A DNA stretch of 64,000 nucleotides. It comes from Bacteroidota bacterium. Lineage in GTDB: Bacteria; Bacteroidota; Bacteroidia; Chitinophagales; LD1. The stretch covers positions 124,001 to 188,000 of the forward strand of contig CANJZE010000004.1 in assembly GCA_947479455.1 (NCBI GenBank). Reading direction: 5' to 3'. Position 1 is the stretch's first letter; each line of letters starts with the position of its first letter. Of this stretch, positions 10,701 to 17,061 are shown piece by piece. Under the pieces are notes generated by a model, which was given only the letters and a program-made list of their open reading frames with translations, made no database searches and was not told the origin of the DNA. A program made the position numbers and the translations under genes.

Positions 10701-10742
10701 GAAAACGGAAAAGTTTATGAAGGTAAAACGAATAAGAACTAA
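7725..10742 (+). CDS. Large T9SS cargo with alternating Ig-like repeats
   Basis: A secreted protein of about 1005 residues. I use the ATG at 7725, which begins a clean signal peptide (MKQIIFPFLLAIFCLITASAQ); an in-frame ATG-like start 51 bp upstream adds a hydrophilic leader. Residues about 20-240 form a beta-rich domain resembling the PCMD/carbohydrate-binding type. The middle is built from two alternating modules of about 90-95 residues: one ending in GYRIRVxSNNP, and one with a core SREWKYS and NFASAGTYYVVC. The C-terminal 80 residues (VQGQIVV, LAPGVYLFRI) are a T9SS type A sorting domain. It is likely a surface or secreted adhesin or binding protein; no catalytic motif seen. A terminator follows at 10852. 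Confidence 0.8.
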   Translation: MKQIIFPFLLAIFCLITASAQTVITNGNMEGWDNPTQNTAEPSNWNSTKSAGGSCGVCVTFSPQTCWRDASTLSGGSYCAKLVTGNALGTNVNGGLTTGQITIPSTTAAEGYIQTVTTDPNFRMNFSGQPDSLVFWYKSSPVGADYPSVEARIHVNTCQAPELPVNGNHALDTANIVARAKWQGTNAAVSTWTRVAVPFVYRNSNTPQYILITCTSSATTAGAQQNSTLWLDEFSAIYNPTIATGTINPTTYYVSASTGASVSVPYTLSGTFNGANVVTAELSDASGGFAFPTTIGSVSSGVSGTINATIPAGNPSGTGYRIRVRSNNPALTAATNGSDITVVLAGNSVAPNTTQNIAANTNGTTLTVTENGTASSREWKYSSTSGIGYVSFGAVQTGISYAPNFASAGTYYVVCVSTFPGGLNVTSNEVVVTVVENSIAPTASQSILVGVNGTLLTVTETPSASSREWYYATVSGGPYSMVSPMQMGTTYTPNFASAGTYYVVCESIINGVTAISNEVLINVGNATISTGIVNGSPFLFSPNHADANITVPYTTSGTFNNGNVFTAQLSDANGSFAAATNIGTVTATTSGNVSVTILHTTAAGTGYRIRVVSNNPVISGSDNGTDLIVDQFNNSISPTTTQSIMHGVNGSAIFVTASQPATHEWKYSMTSGSGYVPFNPAETGNSYTPNFALPGTYYVVCVSTNLNPGDAVTSNEVQIDVQNGTTITTSAVSGSPFFVSPNMSAAVSVNFTSDVVFDANNIFTAELSDYTGSFASPLPIGTLNGSAVGTISATIPGITTGSANYRIRVTSSSPALTGSDNGTNLEIIPFSSSIAPADTQHLIQNQNGNAITVSETQPATHLWKYSQVSGFGYSNFSPSETGASLVPHFNLVSPFYIVCESTNSATDKVTTQEVVVIVTTAIGIGEQTNEILKAYWSGNDFVVDLSTTKLISPTIELVNVQGQIVVREKLNTSSLNLVPTQLAPGVYLFRIIENGKVYEGKTNKN

Positions 10743-10783
10743 AACAAAAAGGAGCGGTCTCAAATGCGTATAATTTCCACTTA

Positions 10784-10805
10784 GGTCAGATGGAAGCATC
10801 TGACC
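10784..10805. repeat. Perfect 9-bp palindromic hairpin
   Basis: GGTCAGATG and CATCTGACC around a GAAG tetraloop, in the 3' region of the T9SS protein gene. The preceding CACTTAGGTCAGA matches the left arm of the hairpin at 62829-62898, suggesting one dispersed repeat family. Confidence 0.6.
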
Positions 10806-10851
10806 GCACAACGTGGTGTCGGATGCTTCCATACTACACAAGATACCTTTG

Positions 10852-10885
10852 AAAAAAACCTCTCGAATTTTCGGGAGGGTTTTTT
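10852..10885 (+). terminator. Intrinsic terminator after T9SS repeat protein
   Basis: Stem CCTCTCG/CGGGAGG (one G-U pair) extended by A and T runs, followed by TTTTTTG. It lies between converging genes and may act in both directions. Confidence 0.8.
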
Positions 10886-10962
10886 GTTTTCATTTTTTTT
10901 ATTCTGGAAGTTTCCATTTCAAGAAATACGGAAACCAAAAATCGAATAGGTTAAAGAACCTC

Positions 10963-11712
10963 TTATTCCTTCACCCTTGCCACCACAAAAATAGAAGTGC
11001 TTAAAAAAGGAGTGGTGGTGGTTTCGGTATTGAAAATGGTTTTGAGTAAAAAGCGTTTGAGTGCGCCTTCTTTTAAAACATCCATAGGCGCGGTTATGTA
11101 TTTCATTTCTAAAACTTCAAAGCCGTTTTGCTCGAGCAGGTTTTTAATGCGTGGTTTGGTATAAATGCGTGCATTGGCAAAACGCTCGTGTATAGCGCGC
11201 GGCAGCCAGCTAAAAAACGGAACGCGGTTCCAGGGCAGCAATGGCAGGCGGGCACCGTGTGTTTCAAACACCCACCATTTGTTAGGCACCGAGATAGCGC
11301 AGAGCGCACCGGGTTTTAACCAGCGCGTAAAACGCTGCACCGTTTTATCATCGTTAAAATGTTCAATTACTTCAAAACAAATAAGGCGGTCAAATTTTTC
11401 GTTTAAGTCTTCCTGCTCTATGTTTTTCAACAGCACTTCGCAGTTGGTAATTCCTTTTTCTGCTTTTGTTTTTTTGAATTCGGCTGTGTGGTCAAACACA
11501 TCCACACCCGTGCAGGTTTTCATTTCATCGCTCATCAGTATAAGCGTGGCTCCGTTGCCGCAGCCAATTTCGAGCAGGCTCAAATCTTTATTGCAAAAAC
11601 CCGGAATTGCTTTCGTCAACTCTACCCTTCGCGTAATAATTTTATCGGTGCTGTCGGCAGGTCTGCCGAGGTAATGTTCGCCCTCAAAAAGTGTTTCATC
11701 TACTCTCGCCAT
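10963..11712 (-). CDS. Class I SAM-dependent methyltransferase
   Basis: A 249-residue Rossmann-fold methyltransferase. Motif I, LLEIGCGNGATLIL (about residues 45-58), binds S-adenosylmethionine; FDRLICFEVIEHF (about 108-120) is the motif IV region of the UbiG/Methyltransf_23 type. The C-terminal part (PRAIHERFANARIYTKPRIKNLLEQNGFEV) is the usual cap preceding the last strands. Substrate unknown. I use the ATG at 11712; a TTG three codons upstream is an alternative. It begins 9 bp after the stop of the CDF transporter gene on the same strand, so the two probably form an operon. Confidence 0.8.
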   Translation of the reverse strand: MARVDETLFEGEHYLGRPADSTDKIITRRVELTKAIPGFCNKDLSLLEIGCGNGATLILMSDEMKTCTGVDVFDHTAEFKKTKAEKGITNCEVLLKNIEQEDLNEKFDRLICFEVIEHFNDDKTVQRFTRWLKPGALCAISVPNKWWVFETHGARLPLLPWNRVPFFSWLPRAIHERFANARIYTKPRIKNLLEQNGFEVLEMKYITAPMDVLKEGALKRFLLKTIFNTETTTTPFLSTSIFVVARVKE

Positions 11713-11721
11713 AGCGCGCAA

Positions 11722-12720
11722 TTATAAACCATGTTTTTTATTCTGAATCACATTCACCAGATTCCATTCAATCTTTTCTTTGAAAACTTCTTTGCGCACG
11801 GGGCAATTTTCTACCGAACATATTTTGCACGAAGTAGGCACACAAGGGTCTTCGTGAATAAAAAATTCCACCTGTGTAGAATGCTGCTGATTAATCACCG
11901 CTGCAATTTCTTCAATTTCATTATGCGCCTGTTCAAGTGTAAAATACCAGGGCAAAGTAACGTGACAGTCCACATGCAGTTTGTTGCCGTATTGTATAAT
12001 GCGGAGGTTGTGCACGTCTATCCATTGCGCTTTGCGGTGTTCACTGAGGTGCTTGATTACGGGCAGAATTATTTGTTCATCGGCTTCGTCCATAATACCC
12101 GCAATAGATTTGCGAACGAGTTTTACTCCCGTGTAAATAATGAGGAAGCCGAAAAGAATAGCGACTACATTATCTAAATAATTCAAGCCCGTAAAAATGA
12201 TAAGCACTAAGCCAGCTAAAATTCCGAACGAAGAATAAGCATCGCTTTTTAAATGCTCACCTCCAGCTTCTAAAACGAGCGAGTTGTTTTTCTCCCCCAT
12301 TTTTTGTAACGCAAATCCAATAAAATAATTGATGATTCCCGAACCTACCACAATGCCAATACCAATGTCGAGATGTTCAAGCGTGCGCGGATTGAAAAAA
12401 GCGATGATTGATTTACCAATAATTAAAACACCCGCCAGTGCAATTAAAATTCCTTCGAAGCCCGCAGAAATAAATTCCACTTTACCGTGACCATAAGGAT
12501 GGTCAAAGTCTTTTGGTTTAGACGAGAGATACAAACTGTAAAGCGCAAATACCCCTGCTACAACATTGATGATAGATTCGAGTGCATCGGTGAGTATGGT
12601 GTTGGAATGTGTTAACCAATACGCAGCAAACTTGGCAAGCAAAAGCAAAACACCTAAGCCCACTGCTACAAATTGAATGCGTAAAATTTCTTTGTTGGTT
12701 GATTCCTGTTTCACGTTCAT
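11722..12720 (-). CDS. Cation diffusion facilitator (metal exporter)
   Basis: A 332-residue CDF transporter exporting divalent metals (zinc, iron, manganese or cobalt in the family) from the cytoplasm by proton antiport. Six hydrophobic segments occupy about residues 12-205; the loop signature DHPYGHGKVEFISAGFEG (about 72-89) is visible, with TDALESI in helix II supplying site residues. The C-terminal dimerisation domain (about 210-290) ends in a Cys-rich tail, HEDPCVPTSCKICSVENCPV, with four cysteines, which may bind metal or regulate. The DALES variant of helix II makes metal prediction unsafe. First gene of a probable two-gene operon with the methyltransferase. Confidence 0.85.
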   Translation of the reverse strand: MNVKQESTNKEILRIQFVAVGLGVLLLLAKFAAYWLTHSNTILTDALESIINVVAGVFALYSLYLSSKPKDFDHPYGHGKVEFISAGFEGILIALAGVLIIGKSIIAFFNPRTLEHLDIGIGIVVGSGIINYFIGFALQKMGEKNNSLVLEAGGEHLKSDAYSSFGILAGLVLIIFTGLNYLDNVVAILFGFLIIYTGVKLVRKSIAGIMDEADEQIILPVIKHLSEHRKAQWIDVHNLRIIQYGNKLHVDCHVTLPWYFTLEQAHNEIEEIAAVINQQHSTQVEFFIHEDPCVPTSCKICSVENCPVRKEVFKEKIEWNLVNVIQNKKHGL

Positions 12721-12782
12721 CCGTTCTTAGTTCTTTACTTCACAAATAAAAGGGAAAACTGTTCCTCCGAATAAATTTTACG

Positions 12783-12870
12783 TTGGAATATTGGAACGAG
12801 GGAATAATGCAGTGAATGATTGAATTTGTTTTCCAACTATCCACTTTTCCATTATTCCATTTGTTGGAAC
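12783..12870. repeat. Degenerate TGGAAT-type simple repeat
   Basis: The gap after the CDF start contains multiple variants of GGAATA/TATTCC and TGGAA. The 16-mer TCCATTATTCCATTTG (12848-12863) recurs exactly, inverted, at 42471-42486. No gene seen here. Confidence 0.5.
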
Positions 12871-12903
12871 AAAAAGGAGATTCGATGATTACTCTTTCTG
12901 TCA

Positions 12904-13518
12904 TTACAATTCGCTGCAGATTGGGCAGGTGGTTTCATTATGTCCGCGCGCGGGGCAATACTCTCTTCCGAAAAAAATAATTTGCAAATGCAGTTTGTTC
13001 CAAAGTGCTTGCGGAAATAACCGCTTGGCATCGCGCTCGGTTCGTTCTACATTTTTTCCGATGCTTAATTTCCAGCGGTGCATTAATCGGTGAATATGAG
13101 TATCCACCGGAAAAGCAGGCACTTCAAAAATCTGCGACATAATTACAGAAGCCGTTTTATGTCCCACACCCGGCAGGTATTCTAAATCTTCATAAGTGTT
13201 CGGCACTTCCCCTTTATGTTTCTCCAATAAAATTTCAGACAGGCGATGAATAGCTTTCGATTTAGCAGGAGCTAAACCGCAGGGGCGAATGATGTCTTCA
13301 ATTTCTTCAACTTCCAGTTTCACCATCTTTTTCGGTGTATCGGCTTTTGCAAATAAGGATGGTGTAGTAAGATTCACCCGCTTATCGGTGCATTGTGCCG
13401 AAAGCAAAACCGAAATAAGCATGGTGTAAGCATCTTTATGGTCGAGCGGAATTTGTGGATTAGGATAGAGGCGTTCGAGGGTTTCAATAATAAAATCAAC
13501 GCGCTCCTTTTTTGTCAT
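12904..13518 (-). CDS. nth: Endonuclease III with reduced Fe-S loop
   Basis: A 204-residue DNA glycosylase/AP lyase of base excision repair, removing oxidised pyrimidines. The helix-hairpin-helix LEYLPGVGHKTASVI carries the catalytic Lys, and FPVDTHIHRL carries the catalytic Asp. MLISVLLSAQCTDKRVN near residue 40 is family-typical. The C-terminal iron-sulfur loop is abnormal: REYCPARGHNETTCPICSEL has three Cys with spacing 9 and 2 and then ends, whereas the classic loop has four Cys spaced 6, 2 and 5. The cluster is probably missing or altered, as in some other members. I choose the ATG at 13518 because the upstream in-frame ATG at 13539 lies inside a palindromic repeat. Confidence 0.9.
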   Translation of the reverse strand: MTKKERVDFIIETLERLYPNPQIPLDHKDAYTMLISVLLSAQCTDKRVNLTTPSLFAKADTPKKMVKLEVEEIEDIIRPCGLAPAKSKAIHRLSEILLEKHKGEVPNTYEDLEYLPGVGHKTASVIMSQIFEVPAFPVDTHIHRLMHRWKLSIGKNVERTERDAKRLFPQALWNKLHLQIIFFGREYCPARGHNETTCPICSEL

Positions 13519-13539
13519 GGGGTGAAAATAAAAAGTCAT

Positions 13540-13596
13540 TGGGCTAAAGCCCAGATTTTCTTTTTAATCACTAGCCCCATGCTTAAGCATGGGGCT
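13540..13596. repeat. Paired palindromes, REP-like
   Basis: Two inverted repeats in tandem. The first is TGGGCT-AA-AGCCCA (13540-13553). The second is a perfect 24-bp palindrome with half-site AGCCCCATGCTT (13573-13596). They sit upstream of nth and are not followed by a T run, so they look like a dispersed palindromic element rather than a terminator. Confidence 0.7.
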
Positions 13597-13605
13597 ACTT
13601 AAAAC

Positions 13606-13637
13606 AAAAAGTCTCCCCGATAATCAGGGAGACTTTT
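13606..13637. terminator. Intrinsic terminator
   Basis: Stem GTCTCCC/GGGAGAC with flanking A and T runs, 22 bp beyond the stop of the minus-strand T9SS cargo gene, which it should terminate. Confidence 0.75.
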
Positions 13638-13658
13638 ACGTGTCAATTAAAAAAACAA

Positions 13659-14468
13659 TTAACGCATTTGCACTAACTGACGACTGTAAACGGCTCCGTT
13701 CACCGTCATCTTTACAATAAAAATTCCATCGAAGGAGCTATAATTTTTATTAGCAAAATTCAGATTGTAGTTACCCGCTTTCTGATTTCCGTCAAATAAA
13801 ATCGTTACTAATTTTCCACTGATGTCATATACTTCTGTTTTCACTTTTGCATCTTCAGTCAAATTGTAACTGATGTTTGCGTTATCAATAAAAGGATTCG
13901 GGAAAACAGAAATGTTGAATTTTTCTTCGGCACCAACTTTTGAAGCCGACATGGTAGTAAGCGTAGTCAGGTTCATACTGTTATCCACTTTCACTAAATC
14001 TGTTTCACCACCCGAGCATGGGTAGTTATACGTTTCCATATAGCTTGGTGTAGCACCAACTAATTTCAGATTGTCGCCATCTTTCGAAAAATAAAGTTCC
14101 CCGCTTTTAAAGCACCATACTTTTCCTTCGGCACGAATCGCATTCTTTATTTCCTTTTCGGCAAAATGAAGTTTGTTGCCGATCAAAACGCCTTCAAGTT
14201 TCATATCGGCATATTCACCATTGCTGCTGATGATAGTAGAAGTTCCCGTTACAATATCGCCTTCTTGTTTTAGTTCAAACTCGTATTGAAAACTTTCGAT
14301 GAAAGTTTTTTTATCGAGCGAATACTGGTTTCGTTTGCCTGTCCATTTGCCACTCACATCCAATTTGGAAACCTGTGTAGCGTTAAGAATGATTTTAGAA
14401 TCTTGTGCGTTAAGTGCGCCAGTTGCAGTAAGCAGAAGTGCGAGAAGAATAGTTGAAATGCGTTTCAT
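13659..14468 (-). CDS. Small T9SS type A cargo protein
   Basis: A secreted protein of 269 residues from the ATG at 14468, which begins the signal peptide MKRISTILLALLLTATGALNAQ; an upstream in-frame start adds an unlikely hydrophilic leader. Residues about 25-165 alternate beta strands in a way that resembles a small lipocalin-like barrel (VSGKWTGKRNQY, GDIVTGTSTI, GVLIGNKLHF, KVWCFKSGELYF). After a linker with threonines, residues about 190-269 (FNISVFPNPFIDNANISYNL to RQLVQMR) are a T9SS type A sorting domain. Lipocalin-like is my inference from strand pattern; ligand unknown. Terminator at 13606. Confidence 0.75.
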   Translation of the reverse strand: MKRISTILLALLLTATGALNAQDSKIILNATQVSKLDVSGKWTGKRNQYSLDKKTFIESFQYEFELKQEGDIVTGTSTIISSNGEYADMKLEGVLIGNKLHFAEKEIKNAIRAEGKVWCFKSGELYFSKDGDNLKLVGATPSYMETYNYPCSGGETDLVKVDNSMNLTTLTTMSASKVGAEEKFNISVFPNPFIDNANISYNLTEDAKVKTEVYDISGKLVTILFDGNQKAGNYNLNFANKNYSSFDGIFIVKMTVNGAVYSRQLVQMR

Positions 14469-14598
14469 AGAAATTGGTTTTAGTGATGAATTAATTCTAA
14501 GATGCCTGTTAGAAAGAATTTCCATACGGAAAGTAGAACTAATTTTTTTGAGCAGCAAGTAAGAAGCGTTAAAATTTTTGAAGCTAATTGTAAAGCTA

Positions 14599-14657
14599 TG
14601 TCATGTTGATCTTGTCGAAGCATCATTCGCCACCCCTTCGACAAGTTCAGTATGACA
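14599..14657. repeat. Dispersed inverted repeat (TGTCAT...GTCGAAG family)
   Basis: Left arm 14599-14620 and right arm 14636-14657 are near-perfect inverted copies (3 mismatches over 22) beginning TGTCAT and ending CTTGTCGAAG. The same unit occurs at 26993-27042, 27051-27072 and, degenerate, at 42380. It lies in the 313-bp divergent gap between the T9SS cargo and the LysM/TPR gene; I see no gene in this gap. Confidence 0.8.
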
Positions 14658-14781
14658 TTCCTCTTTGGATACTTCCATTCATTCGCCCAATTTCCTTTAC
14701 AGTGAACATTTGAAATGAAGAAAGAACTTTAAGAAGCGTATAGCTGTATAAATGGTAAAACATAACTTGCACACACAAGTC

Positions 14782-16989
14782 ATGAAAAAATTCTGTTTCA
14801 TATTTTTCTTTTTAGGAATGCTTTTTCTAACAAATAACATTGTTGCACAGAAAGCAATTGCCGATAGTATACCCTATAAAGTAGGCAAGTATGATGTCAA
14901 GAAACAAGAAAAGGTTTTTGTAACTGCTGAGCGTTTGGGAGTTAATCCTGACATCATTGTTAAGCTCAATAAACTTCGAAACGTAAATCAGGATTTGGTG
15001 GTAGGGCAGCGAATTAAAATTCCGGTTTACCCGAAGGGATATATATATGAAGAGGAGAAAGTAGTTATTCATCGCGAGGCAGATTTGGACAGCGCAAAAA
15101 TGGCCTTGCTGTATGCCGATGATGCTACTGAATTCAATTCTCCTATACCGGGGCAGTTCTTTGACCCTGATGAAGATAAAACGCGATTGTTGATGATTGA
15201 TGCTTCACTTGAACTCAACGAAGCGATGATGGAGGGATTACGGGCAAGTTTCGACACGCTCAATGTAATAGATGATGCGGTGATGGATGAGAAAAACATA
15301 CCCGCCATGCTGCGCAAAATGAAACGCTCGCGCGATAAAGTATTGTTGACTCCTTATCTCGAAAATATTCGAGATAGCTTAACGCGTGAGATAGTTGTAT
15401 TGAAAGAAGAAAAGAATGCGATTGAAACACGTTTGAATCCCGCAGCTCCACCTTTAATGAAAGTAGATACAGTGGTTTCTGGTGGCGATACTATTGTTTA
15501 CGCTACAAAAATTTATGCCGACAACCGACCTGCAGAAAAAACAATTGCAGCAGTGATAGTGAAAGATGATGTGGCTGCAAAAACCACTATGACAAAAGTA
15601 GAATTGAAGAAAAATGAAAAGCGCAAAAAGAAATTTGCTGAGCGCGATAATAAAGACAAGAAAAACACAGAACATTTTACCCGAGATACCATTATCATTT
15701 ACGATTTGCCTTCTACCGTTAAACCGTTGAAGCCAGCACCGGAAAAAAACCCCCATCGCTTTCAGCAAACTACTGCTCGTTTGGATACCACTGCGCTCAT
15801 TGAATCGCCTAAACCAACAAAAGGACAATGGGATACGGCACGTGCTATTGACCCTCTAAAACCAAAACGAAATTTTTGGGATACAGCTCATGCGGTAAAT
15901 CCGGTAGATACAGTTGTATTGAAAAAGAAAGATGCCCCAGTTTCTATCAAGGTTAAAATTCCAAACACAAACGATTCGATTGTGATAAAACCCATTGTTA
16001 AACCTAAACCAGTTACAGATATAAAGCCTGCTAAAGATACTCTTGTTGTTGCACAAAAAACGGTGGTTTTAGAGAATGAAAAGCTAAAAGAGGAAGTTGC
16101 CCTAATTGCAAAAGATACCATTCTTGTCAAAATAGATTCTGTTTCCATAGCTGCAAAACCTAGAGAACAGGAAAAAGTTAAGACGGATTCATTCGTCATC
16201 GTAAAAAACAATTTAGTAGAAAAAGATACAGCGGTAAAGTTAAAATCTAAAGAAGCTGTACAGAAACAGGATGTAAAAAAAGAGAATGCTCGACTTTCTA
16301 CAATTGAAGCAGCCGAAGCATTGGATTCGGTGAGAAGAATAAAAGCAGAATTCTTTTTAAAGCGTTCACAAAAGGCAATGCGTGAAAAGAATTTTCACAA
16401 TGCCGAAGAGTATCTAAAAAAATCAATTGAATTGTATCCGAAATATTTTGATGCCTGGTTTGCGTTGGCCGAAATGGATGATTATTATGGTTCACAACAA
16501 CAGGCATTAAAAGAATATGCTACCTGCATTTCTATTGACAGCACCAAACCGCAGTTATATATCAACCTCGGAAATCTTTTCACAAAGATGAAACGAAAGT
16601 CAGATGCGTACAATGCGTTTAATCGAGTTATCAAATTGGATAAAAACAATATTGCCGCTTTAATGGCGCGTGCTTCTATTCTTTACGATTGGAAAAAATA
16701 CAGCGAAGCTATTGCCGATTACGACCACGTGGTGCAGGTTGACCGCTCTTATCATTTTGCTTACAAAGCAAGAGGACAGGTGTTATTGCTCAACAGAAAT
16801 TTTAAAGCCGCTATTGATGATTTCACTCGCTTTTTAATTTTTGAAGAAACCGACCCATCAGCTTATTACTATCGTGGTCTTGCCAAGTTAGGTAACAACG
16901 AATTGCTTGATGGCTGCTTAGACCTTTCTACTTCTGCCAGCATGGGTTATACCGCGGCTGAAAAAGCGATAAAGAAGAGTTGCCAGTAG
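14782..16989 (+). CDS. LysM-like and TPR envelope protein
   Basis: Exported protein of about 735 residues; start at 14782 gives the signal peptide MKKFCFIFFFLGMLFLTNNIVAQ. Residues about 30-75 resemble a LysM module (YKVGKYDVKKQEKVFVTAERLG to VVGQRIKIP), which in other proteins binds peptidoglycan. Residues about 80-510 are a long, charged, low-complexity region rich in Lys, Val, Thr and Pro, with recurring DTA motifs. Residues about 520-735 contain four or five TPR units (YFDAWFALAEMDDYYG, PQLYINLGNLF, NIAALMARASILYDW, HFAYKARGQVLLL). It is probably a periplasmic or outer-membrane-linked scaffold. No close family recognised. Confidence 0.7.
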   Translation: MKKFCFIFFFLGMLFLTNNIVAQKAIADSIPYKVGKYDVKKQEKVFVTAERLGVNPDIIVKLNKLRNVNQDLVVGQRIKIPVYPKGYIYEEEKVVIHREADLDSAKMALLYADDATEFNSPIPGQFFDPDEDKTRLLMIDASLELNEAMMEGLRASFDTLNVIDDAVMDEKNIPAMLRKMKRSRDKVLLTPYLENIRDSLTREIVVLKEEKNAIETRLNPAAPPLMKVDTVVSGGDTIVYATKIYADNRPAEKTIAAVIVKDDVAAKTTMTKVELKKNEKRKKKFAERDNKDKKNTEHFTRDTIIIYDLPSTVKPLKPAPEKNPHRFQQTTARLDTTALIESPKPTKGQWDTARAIDPLKPKRNFWDTAHAVNPVDTVVLKKKDAPVSIKVKIPNTNDSIVIKPIVKPKPVTDIKPAKDTLVVAQKTVVLENEKLKEEVALIAKDTILVKIDSVSIAAKPREQEKVKTDSFVIVKNNLVEKDTAVKLKSKEAVQKQDVKKENARLSTIEAAEALDSVRRIKAEFFLKRSQKAMREKNFHNAEEYLKKSIELYPKYFDAWFALAEMDDYYGSQQQALKEYATCISIDSTKPQLYINLGNLFTKMKRKSDAYNAFNRVIKLDKNNIAALMARASILYDWKKYSEAIADYDHVVQVDRSYHFAYKARGQVLLLNRNFKAAIDDFTRFLIFEETDPSAYYYRGLAKLGNNELLDGCLDLSTSASMGYTAAEKAIKKSCQ

Positions 16990-16993
16990 AAAT

Positions 16994-17024
16994 AAAAATG
17001 GTCAGTGAAACACCGACCATTTTT
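16994..17024. terminator. Bidirectional intrinsic terminator
   Basis: Stem AAAAATGGTC/GACCATTTTT with an 11-base loop, between the converging stops of the LysM/TPR gene and the AAA+ gene. Confidence 0.85.
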
Positions 17025-17061
17025 TATTTCCGAATCCATATTTCAGCATTCCGAATTCTTT

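Noticed and set aside
10813-11004. Plus-strand open frame of 63 codons
   Set aside because: It runs through the terminator at 10852-10885 and into the methyltransferase gene.
11128-11727. Several overlapping plus-strand frames
   Set aside because: All are shadows of the methyltransferase gene on the minus strand and lack family features.
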